DNA of 16,043 nt. Source: Clostridiales bacterium. Its GTDB lineage: Bacteria > Bacillota > Clostridia > Oscillospirales > Acutalibacteraceae. Location: positions 1 through 16,043 of the forward strand of contig JAHZES010000025.1 in NCBI GenBank assembly GCA_019421725.1, in the 5' to 3' direction. The position numbers and the translations under genes were made by a program. Below are positions 14,257 through 16,043 of the stretch, piece after piece (the first letter of the stretch is position 1; each line of letters starts with the position of its first letter). The notes under the pieces were generated by a model. That model worked only from the letters and a program-made list of their open reading frames with translations. It searched no databases and was not told where the DNA came from.

Positions 14257-15270
14257 ATGATTATTGTAATGAAAAAGAATGCATCACGGCAGGACTTCAG
14301 TGCGGTGGAAGAGCTGATTCTTTCAAAAGGTCTGAAACCGCATCTTTCACAGGGTGCTCAGGCAAGCATCATTGGTGTGATCGGTGATAAAACGCGGCTT
14401 TCCGTGGAAAACATTGAAATGATGGAAGGCGTCGAAAGGGTAGTACCGGTGATGGAAAGCTATAAGCTGGCGGGAAGGGCTTTTCATCCGGAGGATTCTA
14501 TAGTTGATGTCGGCGGCATTCAAATCGGCGGTAAAGAATTAGTCGTTATGGCTGGTCCCTGTGCGGTAGAAAGCGAAGAACAGATTATGAAAGCCGCCGA
14601 AGCAGTGGCGAGCTCCGGGGCCAAATTTTTGCGTGGCGGAGCCTATAAACCGCGTACATCCCCGTATGCTTTTCAAGGCTTGGAGGATGAAGGCTACCGT
14701 TTGCTGCGCAAGGCCGGTGATGCATTCGGTTTAAAGGTTGTCAGTGAAGTAGTCAGCCAGAATGAGATCGGCATTGCCAGCGAATGCTGCGACATGATTC
14801 AGGTTGGGGCGAGAAATATGCAGAATTTCCGTCTGCTGCGCGAATTGGGGCAATGCGGGCGACCGGTCCTGCTTAAGCGCGGGATCTCGTCTACGATTGT
14901 GGAGTGGCTCGATGCCGCAGAATATATTCTCAGCGAAGGAAATCCTAATGTCGTGCTGTGCGAGCGGGGAATCCGTACTTTTGAAACGGCTACACGCAAT
15001 ACGCTCGACCTCAGCGCAGTTGCGGTTGTGAAGGAACGCAGTCATTTGCCCGTCATTGTAGATCCGTCCCATGCAGCAGGAAAGGTGCGATATGTAGAGC
15101 CTTTGGCGTTGGCGGCGGTTGCTTGCGGAGCGGACGGGTTGATTGTTGAAGTACATCCGCAGCCGGCGCAGGCGCTTTCAGACGCAGCACAGCAGCTGAA
15201 TCCGGAGCAGTTTGATAAGATGATGCGGAATTGTGCGGCTGTTGCCAAAGCCGTGGGACGCACGCTTTAA
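14257..15270 (+). CDS. aroF: 3-deoxy-7-phosphoheptulonate synthase (DAHP synthase), type I-beta
   Basis: 337-residue enzyme condensing phosphoenolpyruvate and erythrose 4-phosphate, the entry step to chorismate and aromatic amino acids. Residues 1 to about 70 form the ferredoxin-like domain that gives tyrosine/phenylalanine feedback inhibition in the Thermotoga maritima enzyme. The barrel follows, with MAGPCAVES (98-106), KPRTSPY (131-137), LLKRGI, DPSHAAG (269-275) and EVHP (298-301). The metal ligands fall at C102, H272, E298 and D309, the same numbers as recalled for the T. maritima protein, so the fold is intact without insertions. The start is ATG 14257, ten bases after AGG in GAAAGGATGAG. 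It is a single-gene unit with a near-consensus promoter, so control is probably mostly allosteric. The symbol follows common use; some annotations call it aroG or aroA. Confidence 0.96.
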   Translation: MIIVMKKNASRQDFSAVEELILSKGLKPHLSQGAQASIIGVIGDKTRLSVENIEMMEGVERVVPVMESYKLAGRAFHPEDSIVDVGGIQIGGKELVVMAGPCAVESEEQIMKAAEAVASSGAKFLRGGAYKPRTSPYAFQGLEDEGYRLLRKAGDAFGLKVVSEVVSQNEIGIASECCDMIQVGARNMQNFRLLRELGQCGRPVLLKRGISSTIVEWLDAAEYILSEGNPNVVLCERGIRTFETATRNTLDLSAVAVVKERSHLPVIVDPSHAAGKVRYVEPLALAAVACGADGLIVEVHPQPAQALSDAAQQLNPEQFDKMMRNCAAVAKAVGRTL

Positions 15271-15351
15271 CGTGCCAGTTTTCGGGTGTTCAGTTACGAT
15301 TTTGTGAAAGAAAATTTACAGAATTGATGCAAATTTATTTTTCGAGTGCTG

Positions 15352-15357
15352 TATACT
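15352..15357 (+). promoter_or_regulatory. Possible -10 box for the zinc-ribbon membrane protein gene
   Basis: TATACT lies 30 bases before the start codon at 15388. The only recognisable -35-like hexamer, TTGATG (15324-15329), is 22 bases away, too far for a normal spacer. The promoter is therefore weak, needs an activator, or lies elsewhere. No terminator follows DAHP synthase, so read-through from its promoter is also possible. Confidence 0.3.
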
Positions 15358-15387
15358 GTAAGAAAGAATTTGAAAAGAGGAATTTGC

Positions 15388-15777
15388 ATGAACTGGCTGC
15401 GGAATTTTATGATAGGGCGGTATGGTGTCGACCAGTTTTCCTTTGCGTTACTGGTATTTTACATGATTTTTTCGATTACTGCGCAGCTTTGCGGTTGGCA
15501 GTGGCTTTCTCTTGTTTTGCTGCTTTTGTTGGTGTATTTGTTTTGGAGAATGTTTTCCAGGAACTGCGAAGCACGCCGAAAGGAAAACGATGCTTTTCTG
15601 CGTATTTGGAACCCGGTGAAGAAGTGGTTCAAAAATCTGAAAGCGCGCTGTACGGATCATACTCACAAATACTATCATTGCCCTGCCTGCTCGGCTACAT
15701 TGCGGGTGCCAAAGGGGAAAGGAAAAATCAGTATTCGCTGCCCGCGCTGCGGCAAAGAATTTGTTAAAAAGACATAA
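15388..15777 (+). CDS. Small membrane protein with C-terminal zinc ribbon
   Basis: 129-residue protein of unknown function. The N-terminus MNWLRNFMIGRYGVDQ is followed by two hydrophobic helices (about 17-34 and 38-54). A basic linker ends in IWNPVKKWF. The C-terminal zinc ribbon has cysteine pairs C98/C101 (HCPAC) and C118/C121 (RCPRC). The ribbon sits on the same side as the basic linker, presumably the cytoplasm, and so could bind nucleic acid or a protein partner near the membrane; this is inference. I recall similar small proteins, with a GRYGVDQ start and a THKY..CP.C...LRVP.GKGKI tail, in many Clostridia, without known function. The start is ATG 15388, seven bases after AAAGAGG (15374-15380); an in-frame upstream start at 15346 overlaps the -10 region. 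A terminator follows. Confidence 0.85.
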   Translation: MNWLRNFMIGRYGVDQFSFALLVFYMIFSITAQLCGWQWLSLVLLLLLVYLFWRMFSRNCEARRKENDAFLRIWNPVKKWFKNLKARCTDHTHKYYHCPACSATLRVPKGKGKISIRCPRCGKEFVKKT

Positions 15778-15818
15778 GCGGTTCATACAGATAGTTTTCT
15801 GTTTATCAAATAAATATT

Positions 15819-15861
15819 AAAAACCGGAACGATCTTTTAGATGCGATCATTCCGGTTTTTT
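15819..15861. terminator. Bidirectional terminator between convergent genes
   Basis: AAAAACCGGAA (15819-15829) pairs with TTCCGGTTTTT (15850-15860). After one C-A mismatch, GATC (15831-15834) pairs with GATC (15845-15848). The stem has T on the 3' side of both strands, so it can serve the zinc-ribbon gene and the convergent gene ending at 15877. Confidence 0.88.
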
Positions 15862-15876
15862 GTTTGACAGCTTGGT

Positions 15877-16043
15877 TTATTTTTCCTTAAAAAGAATATC
15901 TTCAGCAAATTCTGAAGCATCTCGAATACAGTCCGGGCAGGAGCGGAGCACTTTACCGGTCTCGATCCCCTTCAGTGCTTTGCAGGTCACAGCGCAATTT
16001 CGCTCTTGAAAACGGCGCATAATTTCCCGGGAAAGCTTTGCCG
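15877..16043 (-). CDS. C-GCAxxG-C-C family protein, C-terminal fragment
   Basis: The last 54 residues of a minus-strand gene whose start lies beyond the right edge; the stop is TAA at 15877-15879. The tail contains REIMRRFQERNCAVTCKALK followed by VLRSCPDCIRDASEFAEDIL. It matches the C-terminal half of the C-GCAxxG-C-C family (putative redox or metal-binding proteins), in which a 'F....G...C..L' helix is followed by 'C...(V/I)..A' with the last conserved cysteines. The N-terminal C..GCA..G signature itself is outside the window, so the assignment is tentative. Function is unknown in the family; a membrane-associated redox role has been supposed from its cysteines. Confidence 0.6.
   Translation of the reverse strand, partial: AKLSREIMRRFQERNCAVTCKALKGIETGKVLRSCPDCIRDASEFAEDILFKEK

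Noticed and set aside
15231..15767. 178-residue plus-strand frame overlapping DAHP synthase and the zinc-ribbon gene
   Set aside because: It is out of frame with two well-supported genes, has no ribosome site and no family-like motif.
1..16043. Mobile elements, CRISPR arrays, toxin-antitoxin or defence systems, tRNA or rRNA genes
   Set aside because: No transposase, integrase, repeat-spacer array, terminal inverted repeats or RNA-gene signatures were seen. The window reads as housekeeping and transport chromosome sequence.

Overview
The window looks like chromosomal DNA from a low-to-mid GC member of the Clostridia (Firmicutes). An Oscillospirales-type gut or anaerobic-digester organism is my best guess. 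The evidence is: strong AGGAGG-type ribosome binding sites, frequent TTG/GTG starts, sigma-A-type promoters, Gram-positive-style lipoprotein solute-binding proteins, and families typical of that class (AGCS symporter, type I-beta DAHP synthase with an N-terminal ferredoxin-like domain, a C-GCAxxG-C-C protein). I see no rRNA, tRNA, CRISPR array, insertion sequence or phage gene. Base composition and codon use look even throughout.

Layout. (1) 3-251: C-terminal end of a Gfo/Idh/MocA-type oxidoreductase, closed by a hairpin terminator. (2) 409-4020: a single-gene unit encoding an RND-superfamily export pump of 1203 residues. It carries a ~190-residue coiled-coil hairpin inserted in its first extracytoplasmic loop. 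(3) 4174-5019, minus strand: a stand-alone homocysteine S-methyltransferase domain protein that shares a bidirectional terminator with the pump gene. (4) 5276-6655: an alanine/glycine:cation symporter, preceded by a good promoter and a ~150-nt structured leader. (5) 6845-11413: a spermidine/putrescine ABC importer operon, potA-potB-potC-potD, translationally coupled by 4-nt overlaps with TTG/GTG starts. A phosphoglycolate-phosphatase-like HAD hydrolase follows. (6) 11624-14026: a polar amino-acid ABC importer (binding lipoprotein, permease, ATPase) with an attenuator-like hairpin between the first two genes. (7) 14257-15270: DAHP synthase, first step of the shikimate pathway, as its own unit with a near-consensus promoter. 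(8) 15388-15777: a small two-helix membrane protein with a C-terminal zinc ribbon. (9) 15877-end, minus strand: C-terminal part of a C-GCAxxG-C-C family protein.

Functionally the region is mostly membrane traffic: one exporter and three importers (small neutral amino acids, polyamines, polar amino acids). Two amino-acid biosynthesis enzymes (methionine and aromatics) sit among them. The genes form several independent transcription units, not one system. There is no gene-free stretch over 300 bases; the longest gaps (5020-5275, 14027-14256, 11414-11623) hold promoters, leaders and terminators. The features that stand out most are the coiled-coil insertion in the pump, the leader with competing hairpins ahead of the symporter, and the intra-operon attenuator of the amino-acid transporter.
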